A DNA stretch of 64,000 bases, taken from Streptomyces flaveolus (GTDB taxonomy: Bacteria > Actinomycetota > Actinomycetes > Streptomycetales > Streptomycetaceae). The position numbers and the translations under genes were made by a program. Of the stretch, positions 7,442 through 16,099 are shown one piece after another. The stretch spans positions 310,001 through 374,000 of the forward strand of contig NZ_BMRV01000001.1 of the NCBI RefSeq assembly GCF_014648815.1. The letters run 5' to 3'. The notes below the pieces were generated by a model. It was not told the DNA's origin. It searched no databases and saw only the letters and a program-made list of their open reading frames with translations. How positions within the stretch are numbered: position 1 is the first letter of the stretch; each line of letters opens with the position of its first letter.

Positions 7442-8695
7442 TTACGCCTCCTTGGCGAACAGCGTGCTGCCCCACCAGTCGTCCGCGTCACGGACGCCGG
7501 GCGGGATCGCGAAGACCGCCGAACCCACGTGCTGGATGTATTCGTTGAGCGCGTCCGTCGCCAGATTGCGCTGGACGCGGATGAAGCCCTCGCGCACGTC
7601 GCGCTGGTAGGCGAGGAAGAACAGACCCGCGTCCAGGCGGCCCAGACCGTCGGTGCCGTCGGTGAACGAGTAGCCGCGGCGCAGGATCGTCGCCCCGCCG
7701 TTGGCGTCGGGGTGCGCGAGCCGGACGTGCGCGTCGGGCTTCATCGCCTTCAGGAACGGCTCGTCGCGCTCCTTCGCCCTGCCGACCGGGGCGCCCTCGC
7801 CCTTGTCGCGGCCGAAGACGTCCTCCTGCTCCTGGAGGGAGGTGCGGTCCCAGGTCTCGATGTGCATGCGGATGCGCCGGGCGACCAGATAGGAACCGCC
7901 GGTCATCCAGTCCGGGCCGTCCTTCGCGCCGACCCACACGTGCTTGTCCAGGCGCTCCGTCTCCGTGCCCGAGATGTTGCGGGTGCCGTCCTTGAACCCG
8001 AACAGGTTGCGCGGGGTCTGCGCGTCCGCCGTCGTCGAGGACGTCTTGCCGAAGCCCAGCTGGGACCAGCGCACGACGACCTTGCCGAAGCCGATGCGGG
8101 CCAGCTGGCGGATCGCGTGCACGGCGACCTGCGGATCGTCCGCGCAGGCCTGGACGCACAGGTCGCCGCCGCTGCGGTTCCCGTCGAGGTTGTCGCCGGG
8201 GAACTTCGGCAGGTCGACCAGCGCCTCGGGGCGCTGCCCGGAGAGACCGAACTTCCCGAACAGGGACGGCCCGAAGCCGACGGTGAGCGTCAGCCGGGAC
8301 GGCTTGAGGCCCAGCGCCTCGCCGGTGTCGTCCGGCGGGGCCTCGGCCAGTCCGCCGTAGGCGCCCTCGCCGACCGGTTCCCCGGCGGTCATCCTCCGGG
8401 CCGCCGCCGTCCAGTCCTTCAGCAGCCGGACGAACTCGGCGCGGTCGTCGGTTCTCACGTCGAACGCGGCGAAGTGCAGCCGGTCCTGCACCGGGGTGGC
8501 GATGCCCGCCTGGTGCGCACCGTGGAAGTCGACCGCGCCGCCCGCGTCGGCACCCGCCGGGTCCACGTCGTCGCCGGTGCGGGTCATCGCCAGCGCCCCG
8601 CCGGCCGCGGCGGCACCGAGGGCGAGCCCCGCACCGCCCCAGCCGATCAGCGCGCGGCGCGAGGGCGCGTGCGCCCCGCCGTCCGTGTCCGTCAT
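7442..8695 (-). CDS. efeB: EfeB deferrochelatase/DyP-type haem peroxidase, Tat-exported
   Basis: A 417-residue DyP-family peroxidase. The N-terminus has a twin-arginine signal (SRRALIGWGGAGLALGAAAA), so it is exported folded with its haem. GFKDGTRN near residue 232 is the conserved GxxDG motif with the catalytic Asp, and the downstream VARRIRMHIETWDR belongs to the haem pocket region. In EfeUOB systems this protein works with the FTR1 permease and the M75/cupredoxin lipoprotein to take up ferrous iron; related enzymes can release iron from haem. The ATG at 8695 gives the complete Tat signal. It lies 17 bases after efeO and two before the efeU start. Confidence 0.93.
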   Translation of the reverse strand: MTDTDGGAHAPSRRALIGWGGAGLALGAAAAGGALAMTRTGDDVDPAGADAGGAVDFHGAHQAGIATPVQDRLHFAAFDVRTDDRAEFVRLLKDWTAAARRMTAGEPVGEGAYGGLAEAPPDDTGEALGLKPSRLTLTVGFGPSLFGKFGLSGQRPEALVDLPKFPGDNLDGNRSGGDLCVQACADDPQVAVHAIRQLARIGFGKVVVRWSQLGFGKTSSTTADAQTPRNLFGFKDGTRNISGTETERLDKHVWVGAKDGPDWMTGGSYLVARRIRMHIETWDRTSLQEQEDVFGRDKGEGAPVGRAKERDEPFLKAMKPDAHVRLAHPDANGGATILRRGYSFTDGTDGLGRLDAGLFFLAYQRDVREGFIRVQRNLATDALNEYIQHVGSAVFAIPPGVRDADDWWGSTLFAKEA

Positions 8696-8712
8696 CGTCG
8701 TCCCCCGGCGCG

Positions 8713-9867
8713 CTACTTGCCGACCACGGCGGCGGCGAGCTTGGACAGCGGCTCGGCGAGCGCGTTGACCGCGTCCGACAGCTCCTTGCGATCGGCCTTG
8801 CCGACCTTGTCGTAGGAGGTGAACTCGTACGACGTCGGACCCGGCCGGTACTGGTGGAGGAGCTTGTCCAGGGCGGCGAACTGCTTGTCGAGGTCCGCCG
8901 TCAGCGCCGCGTCGTTCTCCCGCGCGACCGGCTTCAGCAGCTCGTACGACTTCTGGGCGCCCTCGACGTTGGCCTTGAAGTCGACCAGGTCGGTGTGCGA
9001 GTAGCGCTCCTCCTCGCCGGTGACCTTGCCGGTGGCGACCTCGTCGAGGAGTTCCTTGGCGCCGTTGGCCATCGACGTCGGGGTGATGTCGGCGGTGCCG
9101 ACGCGGTTCTGCCAGTCCTTCAGGTCGGTGACCAGGGTGCCGGCGAGTTCCTTCTCGCGGTCGCCGATCTTCTTGTCCTGCCACAGCGCCTTCTCCAGGC
9201 GGTGCCAGCCGGTCCAGTCGGTCGCCGGGTCCTGGCCGTCCTCCAGGCCGTCCTCGCGGACGTCGACCTTCGGGTCGATGTCGCCGAAGGACTCCGCGAC
9301 CGGCTCGGTGCGCTCCCAGCCGATGCGGGAGGGCGCGTACGCCTTCTTCGCGGCCTCCAGGTCACCGGCCTGGACGGCCTGCGCGAACGCCTCGGCCTTC
9401 GGCAGCGTCTCGTCGGCCTGCTGCTGCACGTACTGCCGGTAGGCGGCCACGGCCCCGTCCAGCCGCGGGTCGCGCCGGGCGGCCTTGCCGCCGGTGGCCT
9501 TGACGTCCTGGCGGATGCCCTTGCCCTTCATGCCGGGCTTGCAGGCGATCCGGTAGTCGCCGGCCTTCACCTCGGCGGTGACCCGCTGCTTGGTGCCGGG
9601 GCCGATGTTCTCCCGCTCGGTGACCACGCGGTCGTCGGGGAACAGGAGGTAGACCTCGGTGACCTTGGACCCCTTGTTCTCGATGGCGAGTTCGACGTGC
9701 CCGGCCGGGAACTCCTTCGTCGACACGTCGCACGCGTCGTCCTTCGCGGTGACGGTGACGACGTGGTCACCGTCCGACGAGTCGCTCTTCTCGGCGCATC
9801 CCGTCACGGCGGTCAGGGCCGCCGCGGTGGCGACGGCGGTGACGACGGAGAGTCTGGCGGCTCGCAT
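8713..9867 (-). CDS. efeO: EfeO iron-uptake lipoprotein (cupredoxin plus M75 imelysin-like domain)
   Basis: A 384-residue exported lipoprotein; lipobox AVTGC with Cys24. Residues about 30-125 form a cupredoxin-like domain (DDACDVSTKEFPAGHVELAIENKG). The rest is an M75 imelysin-like helical domain with the HxxE motif in GWHRLEKALW near residue 220. In Efe systems it captures periplasmic or surface iron and hands it to EfeU. I chose the ATG at 9867, which begins directly at the signal peptide; the longer frame would add about 40 unlikely residues. It is the first gene of the operon, behind an iron box at 9915-9933. Confidence 0.93.
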   Translation of the reverse strand: MRAARLSVVTAVATAAALTAVTGCAEKSDSSDGDHVVTVTAKDDACDVSTKEFPAGHVELAIENKGSKVTEVYLLFPDDRVVTERENIGPGTKQRVTAEVKAGDYRIACKPGMKGKGIRQDVKATGGKAARRDPRLDGAVAAYRQYVQQQADETLPKAEAFAQAVQAGDLEAAKKAYAPSRIGWERTEPVAESFGDIDPKVDVREDGLEDGQDPATDWTGWHRLEKALWQDKKIGDREKELAGTLVTDLKDWQNRVGTADITPTSMANGAKELLDEVATGKVTGEEERYSHTDLVDFKANVEGAQKSYELLKPVARENDAALTADLDKQFAALDKLLHQYRPGPTSYEFTSYDKVGKADRKELSDAVNALAEPLSKLAAAVVGK

Positions 9868-9914
9868 GCGGGCTCCAAGGGATGGCCGAAAGTACGCGTG
9901 ACGGACCTCATAGG

Positions 9915-9955
9915 GAAGGTGAGGCTCGCCTAACGTACCTAAGGTTTTCCTAAGC
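9915..9955 (-). promoter_or_regulatory. IdeR/DmdR-type iron box region of the efe operon
   Basis: Positions 9915-9933 match the 19-bp actinobacterial iron box (TTAGGTTAGGCTAACCTAA) at 14 of 19 bases. Further TTAGG/CCTAA half-sites follow to 9953, so more than one dimer could bind. The site lies 48-66 bases upstream of efeO, which fits repression by iron-loaded DmdR/IdeR. The rest of the 9868-10144 gap shows nothing else clear apart from the start-proximal sequence of the next gene. Confidence 0.7.
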
Positions 9956-10144
9956 GATACCCGTCGATACGGTGATCCGAATCTCATGGACGGTGTATGA
10001 GCACAGGTCGGTCACGGTGGCTCAAAGAGGCGTCCATAGGGAGGTCAAGGAAGTGCCAAAGGGTGCGTCGTGGGACGACCCTCGCGTCCCCCGGTGCCTG
10101 CCGCCCGGACCGCCCCGCCGCCTCGGCGATGCTTGAATGCCCCG

Positions 10145-10789
10145 GTGACTGACTACGACGTACTGCGCGTCTTCTGTGCGCCGAACGGCGGATACGGCAA
10201 CGAGCTCGGCGTCGTCCGGGACGGATCCGTGCTGCCCGAACGGGCCGAGCGGCAGGAGCTCGCCGGCAAACTCGGCTTCAGCGAGACCGTGTTCGTCGAC
10301 GACCCCGAGCGCGGTGTCGTCGACATCTACACGCCCACCCTGCGCCTGCCGTTCGCCGGCCACCCCTGCGTCGGCACGGCCTGGCTGCTCGACGTGCCCG
10401 AACTCGTCACCCCCGCCGGGGTGGTGGGCGCCCGCCAGGACGGCGAGTTCAGCTGGATCGAGGCACGCCCCGAGTGGGCCCCGCCGCGCACCTTGCGCCA
10501 GTACGCCGGTGTCGCCGAGGTGGACGCGCTGCCGGTGCCGCCGCCGGGGGAGTGGATCTACGCCTGGGCCTGGGAGGACGAGGCGGCGGGCCGTGTCCGG
10601 GCCCGCGCCTTCCCCGGGCGCGACGACGGCATCGACGAGGACGAGGCGACGGGGGCCGCGGCGCTGCTGCTGACCGAGCGGCTGGGCCGTGCCCTCAACA
10701 TCACGCAGGGGGCCGGCTCACAGATCCTCACGGCGCCCCAGCCCGGGGGATGGATCGAGATCGGGGGACGGGTGCGCCTGGAGCGGTGA
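10145..10789 (+). CDS. PhzF-family isomerase-like protein, short form
   Basis: A 214-residue protein of the PhzF/diaminopimelate-epimerase fold. FAGHPCVGTAWLL (about residues 74-86) is the typical PhzF block, YGNELGVVRDG near the start carries the region of the catalytic Glu, and DEATGAAALLL is the second-domain glycine block. PhzF proteins normally have about 260-300 residues, so this is shorter, mainly in the linker. The GTG at 10145 is preferred: TTGAAT ends six bases before it, and the upstream in-frame extension has no family resemblance. There are no phenazine genes nearby; these homologues usually have unknown substrates. Confidence 0.8.
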   Translation: MTDYDVLRVFCAPNGGYGNELGVVRDGSVLPERAERQELAGKLGFSETVFVDDPERGVVDIYTPTLRLPFAGHPCVGTAWLLDVPELVTPAGVVGARQDGEFSWIEARPEWAPPRTLRQYAGVAEVDALPVPPPGEWIYAWAWEDEAAGRVRARAFPGRDDGIDEDEATGAAALLLTERLGRALNITQGAGSQILTAPQPGGWIEIGGRVRLER

Positions 10790-10803
10790 CGGCCGTCGGC
10801 CGG

Positions 10804-11661
10804 TCAGGGCAGCGTGAGGATGTCCGCGCCGGTGTCCGTCACCACCAGGGTGTGCTCGAACTGGGCGGTCCGCCTGCGGTCCTTCGTCACGACCGTCCAG
10901 CCGTCGTCCCACATGTCGTACTCGTGGGTGCCGAGCGTCAGCATCGGCTCGATCGTGAAGGTCATCCCGGGCTGGATGACGGTCGTCGCGTGCGGGCTGT
11001 CGTAGTGCGGGACGATCAGCCCGGAGTGGAACGACGAGTTGATCCCGTGCCCGGTGAAGTCCCGCACCACTCCGTAGCCGAAGCGCTTCGCGTACGACTC
11101 GATGACCCGGCCGATGATGTTGATCTGCCGGCCCGGCTTGACCGCCTTGATCGCGCGGGCCAGCGACTCCCGGGTCCGCTCGACCAGCAGCCGGCTCTCC
11201 TCGTCCACGTCGCCGACCAGGTAGGTCGCGTTGTTGTCGCCGTGCACGCCGCCGATGTACGCCGTCACGTCGAGGTTGACGATGTCACCGTCGCGCAGCA
11301 CCGTCGAGTCCGGGATGCCGTGGCAGATCACCTCGTTGACGGAGGTGCACAGGGACTTCGGGAAACCGCGGTAGCCGAGCGTCGACGGGTAGGCGCCGTG
11401 GTCGCACATGTACTCGTGCGCGACCCGGTCCAGCTCGTCCGTCGTCACGCCCGGCGCGATCAGCTTCGCGGCCTCGGCCATCGCCCGCGCCGCGATCCGC
11501 CCGGCCACGCGCATCGCCTCGATCGTCTCGGGCGTCTGCACCTCCGGTCCGGTGTACGGCGCCGGCGCCGGTTTGCCGACGTACTCGGGCCGGCGGATGT
11601 TTCCGGGGACGGAACGGGTGGGAGACAGCTCCCCTGGTACGAGCAGCGACTGGCCAGACAT
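10804..11661 (-). CDS. map: Type I methionine aminopeptidase
   Basis: A 285-residue cytoplasmic metalloprotease that removes the initiator Met from new proteins. The five metal ligands of the pita-bread fold are visible: Asp in NLDVTAY, Asp in HGDNNATY, His in [10 protein letters not shown], Glu in TIEPML and Glu in QFEHTLVV. The first 40 residues (rich in Pro, ending [13 protein letters not shown]) are the N-terminal extension with SH3-binding-like prolines seen in actinobacterial MetAP1c. Streptomyces has more than one map gene; this one lacks the secY/adk/infA context. It converges with the PhzF-like gene 14 bases away. Confidence 0.93.
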   Translation of the reverse strand: MSGQSLLVPGELSPTRSVPGNIRRPEYVGKPAPAPYTGPEVQTPETIEAMRVAGRIAARAMAEAAKLIAPGVTTDELDRVAHEYMCDHGAYPSTLGYRGFPKSLCTSVNEVICHGIPDSTVLRDGDIVNLDVTAYIGGVHGDNNATYLVGDVDEESRLLVERTRESLARAIKAVKPGRQINIIGRVIESYAKRFGYGVVRDFTGHGINSSFHSGLIVPHYDSPHATTVIQPGMTFTIEPMLTLGTHEYDMWDDGWTVVTKDRRRTAQFEHTLVVTDTGADILTLP

Positions 11662-11718
11662 GCCGCGAGTCTAACCAGCGGGCACGGGGGAACATGTCGG
11701 TGGCGAGAGGAGCTGGTC

Positions 11719-11949
11719 ATGGCCCTGTTCAAGAAGCGCACGGTCGGAAAACCGGGCGAGTGGTACTACTGCCTGGAGCACAAGAAGGTCGAGGAGGGTC
11801 CGGACTGCCCGGCCAAGGACCGGTTCGGGCCCTACGCCTCCCGGACGGAGGCCGAGCACGCGATGCAGACCGCGCGCGAGCGGAACCTGGAGTGGGAGAA
11901 CGACCCCAAGTGGCACGACGCCCAGGCCGGACGCGGCGACGAGGACTGA
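11719..11949 (+). CDS. Small conserved actinobacterial protein
   Basis: A 76-residue charged protein, MALFKKRTVGKPGEWYYCLEH at the start, then DCPAKDRFGPYASRTEAEHAM and an acidic tail. It has two cysteines, many aromatic and charged residues and no membrane segment. The FGPYASRTEAEHAMQTARERN part has the look of a small helical SPOR-like repeat, but I do not recognise a function. The ATG at 11719 follows GAGAGGAGC. It diverges from map, and its end abuts the stop of the convergent MFS gene. Confidence 0.75.
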   Translation: MALFKKRTVGKPGEWYYCLEHKKVEEGPDCPAKDRFGPYASRTEAEHAMQTARERNLEWENDPKWHDAQAGRGDED

Positions 11950-13251
11950 TCAGGCACTCGGCACGGCGGCTGCGCGTTGCTCGCGCAGCCGCACCGCGTG
12001 CTCGTTCGTCCGAGCGTCGTACGTCATGAGCGTGGGCAGGCACAGCGCCAGCAGGCCCACCGCGCCGGCGCACAGCAGCCCGCCCGACCACACCGACGCC
12101 CGCACCCCGACGAGCGCGGCCGTACCGCCCGCCCGGACCTGACCGAGCTGCGGCCCCACCGAGTACGACAGCAGCTCGATCCCGGCGAGCCGGCCGCGCA
12201 GCTCGTCCGGGATCGTCTGGTTCCACATCGCCCCGCGGAAGACGCCGCTGACCATGTCGCAGGCGCCGGCCAGGGCGAAGCACCCCAGCACCAGCCACAC
12301 GTTCCCGGCGACCCCCGCGGCGGCGATCGCGACGCCCCAGCCGACGGCCGCCAGCACCACCATCCGCCCGTGCCGGTGCACCCGCGACGTCCAGCCGCTG
12401 CTCACGCTCACCAGCAGGGAGCCCGCCGGGATCGCCGCGTACATCAGGCCCAGCGACCACTCGGCGTCCAGCTCGTCCGCCAGGAACGGCAGCACGGCGA
12501 GCGGCATCGCCAGGAACATCGCGGCGAGGTCGATCGCGTAGGTGCCCAGCAGCTCCTTGCGGCTCCACGCGTACCGGGCGCCCTCCGCGATCGCCGCCCA
12601 GGACGGCTTCGCCGCCTCGTGCGAGGCGGGGGACGCGGCGAGACGGATCCCCAGCACCACGGACACGGCGAAGGTGACGAGGTCCACCCCGTACGCCCAC
12701 CCCAGCCCCGCGTACGCCACCACGACGCCGGCCAGCGCGGGGCCGGCGATCCCGCCGACCTGCCAGCGCAGCGCGTTCAGCGACGCGGCGGCCGGCAGGT
12801 GCTCGTGCGCCACGATCCGGGGGATCAGCGAGTCCAGGGCGGGGCGCTGGACCGCGCCGAGCGCGGAGGTGAGGGCCGCGACGACGTACAGCGGCCATAC
12901 GGCCGGGCCCGGCAGCAGCGAGTTGACCAGCAGCACGACGCACAGCAGGCCCTGGCCGGCCTCCGTCCAAAGGATCAGCTTCCGCTTGTCCCAGGCGTCG
13001 GCGAGCGCTCCGCCGTACAGCCCGAACACCACCAGCGGCACCAGCTCCACGGCACCGATCGCGCCCACGGCCGCGGCCGACCCCGTCAGCTCCTTGACCT
13101 GCACCGGCAGCGCGACGAACGTCAGGAAACTCCCGAAGTTCGTGATCAGCCCCGCCACCCACAGCCGCCGGAAATCGGCGGAGGCGCGCCAGGGCGAGAG
13201 ATCGGGCAACAACGCACGCAGCCCGGCCGGGGCGGGGGAGTCTTCGGTCAC
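11950..13251 (-). CDS. MFS exporter of the EntS-like (DHA3) type
   Basis: A 433-residue transporter with about 12 membrane helices. FRRLWVAGLITNFGSFLTFVALPVQV at the start, GGALADAWDKRKLI (motif A) and the N-terminal block in GLITNFGSF are characteristic of the drug/siderophore exporters related to EntS. The GTG at 13251 starts just before the first hydrophilic segment; the upstream frame codes only Arg/Gly-rich low-complexity sequence. The substrate is unknown. A hairpin-forming region (13308-13338) and the terminator of the next minus-strand gene lie upstream. Confidence 0.88.
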   Translation of the reverse strand: MTEDSPAPAGLRALLPDLSPWRASADFRRLWVAGLITNFGSFLTFVALPVQVKELTGSAAAVGAIGAVELVPLVVFGLYGGALADAWDKRKLILWTEAGQGLLCVVLLVNSLLPGPAVWPLYVVAALTSALGAVQRPALDSLIPRIVAHEHLPAAASLNALRWQVGGIAGPALAGVVVAYAGLGWAYGVDLVTFAVSVVLGIRLAASPASHEAAKPSWAAIAEGARYAWSRKELLGTYAIDLAAMFLAMPLAVLPFLADELDAEWSLGLMYAAIPAGSLLVSVSSGWTSRVHRHGRMVVLAAVGWGVAIAAAGVAGNVWLVLGCFALAGACDMVSGVFRGAMWNQTIPDELRGRLAGIELLSYSVGPQLGQVRAGGTAALVGVRASVWSGGLLCAGAVGLLALCLPTLMTYDARTNEHAVRLREQRAAAVPSA

Positions 13252-13408
13252 GAGGGGCCATCGTCGACGGGACGGATACCGGGGGCAACTGCTTTTCCCA
13301 CCACGATGCCTCGCCCCGACCCAGAGTGGGGGAGGCACCCCGGCACGCCGGCCACGCGACCCGCCCCGGCCGCACGCGGGACACCGGTCACGCACGCACG
13401 CTGGACGC

Positions 13409-13430
13409 GGTGAGCCCCTGCCGGCTCACC
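13409..13430 (-). terminator. Hairpin terminator at the end of the SIS-like gene
   Basis: GGTGAGCC-CCTGCC-GGCTCACC is a perfect 8-bp stem with a 6-base loop covering the stop codon of the minus-strand gene. There is no T-run, as is usual for Streptomyces terminators. Confidence 0.5.
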
Positions 13431-14028
13431 AGCGAGGCGGCGGCGGAGCCGTGAGGTGGTCGGTCAGGCGGGAGAGACGGTCACGGAACCGCCGGCGCCC
13501 CCGCGGAGGCGGCCCCGCGTTCTCACCCGCCGCCGCGCTGACCAGATGCTGCACCGTGTCCAGGTCCAGCTCCGCGCCGTCCGGCACGGTCAGCGTCTCG
13601 TGCGCCATCGCCGTCAGCTCCCGCTCGCCGCTGCCCAGCGCCAGCACCGTCGCGCCCGCCCGCCGGGCGTCGTGCACCCGCTCCAGCAACGGGGCGCCGG
13701 GATCGTCCGGCGCCACCACCAGCAGCGTCTCCCCGCGCCGGGCCGCCGCCAGCCGCCCCAGCCCCACCGCCAGATGGGCCGGGTCCGACGGACGCGCGTC
13801 GTGCCGTACCAGGGTCGGCGCCAGCTCCGGCGTCCCCGACCAGGCGGCCTCGTCCACCAGGTGGGCCGCCAGATGCCACGGCTCGTACCCCGCCGTGCCC
13901 ACCAGCAGCAGCCCGCCCCCGTGCGGCACCACCGACCCCCGCAGCGCCCCCGCGAAACGCCGGGTGGCCCCCAGCCACTCGGTCCCGGCGAGCACGTCCC
14001 GCAGCAGCGCTACCCGTACGGCGTCCAT
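13426..14028 (-). CDS. Hypothetical SIS-domain-like protein
   Basis: A 200-residue soluble protein. GGGLLLVGTAGYEPWHLAAHLVDEAAW followed by RRGETLLVVAPDDPGAPLLERVHDARRAGATVLALGSGE follows the alternating strand/helix pattern of sugar-isomerase (SIS) domains. The two halves correspond to the first strand/loop and to the 'do not-self, separate' strand of such folds. No catalytic residues can be pointed out. The C-terminus is Arg/Pro-rich. The ATG at 14028 (MDAVRVALLRD) starts where the ordered sequence begins. It diverges from the F420 reductase gene. SIS membership is tentative. Confidence 0.7.
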   Translation of the reverse strand: MDAVRVALLRDVLAGTEWLGATRRFAGALRGSVVPHGGGLLLVGTAGYEPWHLAAHLVDEAAWSGTPELAPTLVRHDARPSDPAHLAVGLGRLAAARRGETLLVVAPDDPGAPLLERVHDARRAGATVLALGSGERELTAMAHETLTVPDGAELDLDTVQHLVSAAAGENAGPPPRGRRRFRDRLSRLTDHLTAPPPPRW

Positions 14029-14159
14029 GCGCCCGCATCCTGCCGCAACCCGGGCCGCCCGACCCGGCGTTCGCCCCGGATTCCCCCGACCCGGGGACGG
14101 CGTCCCGCCCCGCGGCACCCGGACCGGTGCGGCGGCCGGGACGGACGTAGGGTCGGGCC

Positions 14160-14867
14160 ATGACCTCTACCGACAGTGCCGCACAGAAGGCCCCCGCCAA
14201 GGACCCCTGGGACCTGCCCGACGTCTCCGGGCTCGTCGTCGGCGTGCTCGGCGGAACCGGCCCGCAGGGCAAGGGCCTCGCCTACCGCCTCGCCAAGGCC
14301 GGCCAGAAGGTGATCATCGGCTCCCGCGCCGCCGAGCGCGCCCAGGCCGCCGCCGAGGAACTCGGGCACGGCATCGAGGGCGCCGACAACGCCGAGACCG
14401 CCCGCCGCAGCGACATCGTGATCGTCGCCGTGCCGTGGGAAGGCCACGGCAAGACCCTCGAGTCCCTGCGCGAGGAACTGGCCGGCAAGCTCGTCGTCGA
14501 CTGCGTCAACCCGCTCGGCTTCGACAAGAAGGGCGCCTACGCCCTCAAGCCCGAGGAGGGCAGCGCCGCCGAGCAGGCCGCCGCCCTGCTGCCGGACAGC
14601 CGGGTCGCCGCCGCCTTCCACCACCTCTCGGCCGTCCTCCTCCAGGACCCGGAGATCGACGAGATCGACACCGACGTGATGGTGCTCGGCGAGGACCGTG
14701 CCGACGTGGAGATCGTGCAGGCCCTCGCCGGGCGCATCGCCGGTATGCGCGGCGTCTTCGCCGGGCGGCTGCGCAACGCCCACCAGGTCGAGTCGCTGGT
14801 CGCCAACCTGATCTCCGTCAACCGCCGCTACAAGGCACACGCCGGGCTCCGCGTCACCGACGTATGA
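14160..14867 (+). CDS. npdG: NADPH-dependent F420 reductase
   Basis: A 235-residue cytoplasmic oxidoreductase exchanging hydride between NADPH and coenzyme F420. VVGVLGGTGPQGKGLAYRLAKAG (about residues 26-48) is the Rossmann nucleotide loop, GSRAAERA provides the NADPH 2'-phosphate contacts, and VNPLGFDKKGAYAL and AAFHHLSAVLL are conserved F420-side segments. Compared with methanogen enzymes it carries an extra 25-residue N-terminus, common in actinomycetes. F420 is used in Streptomyces for antibiotic and redox chemistry. The gene stands alone between a hypothetical gene and a small membrane protein. Confidence 0.92.
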   Translation: MTSTDSAAQKAPAKDPWDLPDVSGLVVGVLGGTGPQGKGLAYRLAKAGQKVIIGSRAAERAQAAAEELGHGIEGADNAETARRSDIVIVAVPWEGHGKTLESLREELAGKLVVDCVNPLGFDKKGAYALKPEEGSAAEQAAALLPDSRVAAAFHHLSAVLLQDPEIDEIDTDVMVLGEDRADVEIVQALAGRIAGMRGVFAGRLRNAHQVESLVANLISVNRRYKAHAGLRVTDV

Positions 14868-14955
14868 GGCGATGGGGGACACTGGTGGGCGCCGGTGCGC
14901 GTCTGCCGGCCGTATCCGCAGTACCCGCACGTGTCCCCCGACAGGAGCCCCGCCC

Positions 14956-15144
14956 ATGCCCCGCCTCGCCGTCTACGCCCTGATCGTCTGCGTGCTCGCC
15001 GTGGTCGCCGCCGTCGTCTCCTTCGTGCAGGGCAGCGTGCTGATCGGCGTCGTCTGGGTGCTGCTGACGGGCGTGTCGTCCAACATGTGCTGGTACTACG
15101 TCAAGCGCGGCCGGACCCCGCGCCGCGAGTCGGTCGCTAACTGA
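14956..15144 (+). CDS. Small two-helix membrane protein
   Basis: A 62-residue protein with two hydrophobic helices (LAVYALIVCVLAVVAAVVSF and GVVWVLLTGVSSNMCWYY) and a basic C-terminal tail (KRGRTPRRES), so both ends are probably cytoplasmic. The ATG at 14956 follows AGGAG at 14943. Its last eight bases overlap the end of the convergent site-2 protease gene. I recognise no function. Confidence 0.7.
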   Translation: MPRLAVYALIVCVLAVVAAVVSFVQGSVLIGVVWVLLTGVSSNMCWYYVKRGRTPRRESVAN

Positions 15145-15931
15145 CCGAGCAGAACTCGTCGGTCTGCCAGAACCGGTACAGCTCGAAGCCGCAGTACGAG
15201 TCGAAGTCGCTGATCCCCAGCCCGCGCAGGATCGCGTCGACCGCGTCGAAGAACACGCCGTTGACCGCCGGCAGCCACAGCAGCGCGAACACGAACAGCA
15301 GTCCGAACGGCGCGAACGGCTCCACCTGCCGCCGCACGCCGTACGACAGCCAGGGCTCGATCACTCCGTAGCCGTCCAGTCCCGGCACCGGCAGGAAGTT
15401 CAGGATCGCGGCCGTGACCTGGAGCAGCGCGAGGAAGGCGAGCGCGAGCCGGAAGTCGCGCGGCACGCCGTCCAGCGCGTCCAGCCAGAACGGGGCCGTG
15501 CACACGGCGGCGAACAGCACGTTCGTCAGCGGACCGGCGGCCGAGATCAGACTGTGCCGCCAGCGCCCGCGGATGCGGTTGCGCTCGATGAACACCGCAC
15601 CGCCCGGCAGACCGATCCCGCCCATGATCACGAACAGCACGGGCAGCACGATGCTCAGCAGCGCGTGCGTGTACTTCACCGGGTTCAGCGTGAGATAGCC
15701 CTTCGCGCCGACCGAGATGTCGCCGCTGTGCAGCGCGGTGCGCGCGTGCGCGTACTCGTGCAGGCACAGCGAGACGATCCAGGCGGCCGTCACGAACAGG
15801 AACACGGCCACGCCCGGCTGCTCGGCGAACCCGGTCCAGGTGGCCCACCCCGTGACCGCCATGACGGCCAGGATGCCCAGGAACACGGGACTGATCCGCC
15901 GGTCGCTGGGACGGGTGGTGGCGGCGGTCAT
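15137..15931 (-). CDS. Site-2-protease-like M50 membrane metallopeptidase
   Basis: A 264-residue integral membrane protein with about six helices. HEYAH at residues 58-62 is the HExxH zinc motif, and NFLPVPGLDGYG near residue 170 supplies the third zinc-ligand Asp of the M50 family. S2P proteins cut transmembrane segments, for example of anti-sigma factors; this short form lacks PDZ and CBS domains. The substrate is unknown. The ATG at 15931 begins the reading frame just before the first helix. The gene diverges from the AfsR-like regulator. Confidence 0.88.
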   Translation of the reverse strand: MTAATTRPSDRRISPVFLGILAVMAVTGWATWTGFAEQPGVAVFLFVTAAWIVSLCLHEYAHARTALHSGDISVGAKGYLTLNPVKYTHALLSIVLPVLFVIMGGIGLPGGAVFIERNRIRGRWRHSLISAAGPLTNVLFAAVCTAPFWLDALDGVPRDFRLALAFLALLQVTAAILNFLPVPGLDGYGVIEPWLSYGVRRQVEPFAPFGLLFVFALLWLPAVNGVFFDAVDAILRGLGISDFDSYCGFELYRFWQTDEFCSVS

Positions 15932-16099
15932 GGGACTCCCTGACTGACTTGCGTACGCACGGCGGGACCCGCGGGGCACGGGGACTGCCCGACCGTACCC
16001 GGCGGGGCACGTGTACGGCGAGGCCCCGGCCGGGCGCTGCCGCGCCGCACCGGACAAACCCCGTGACCGGCCCCGACGACACCAGGGACAATGGACCCC

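Noticed and set aside
13308..13338. TGCCTC...GAGGCA hairpin upstream of the MFS gene as a riboswitch
   Set aside because: A simple bulged stem lacking any conserved aptamer core; it is more likely part of the promoter or a stray GC hairpin.
16051..16092. GAC triplets at 10-12-bp intervals upstream of the AfsR-like gene, as an autoregulatory SARP site
   Set aside because: The units share only three bases, the period is uneven, and the TGTCSG word found at the exporter promoter is absent.
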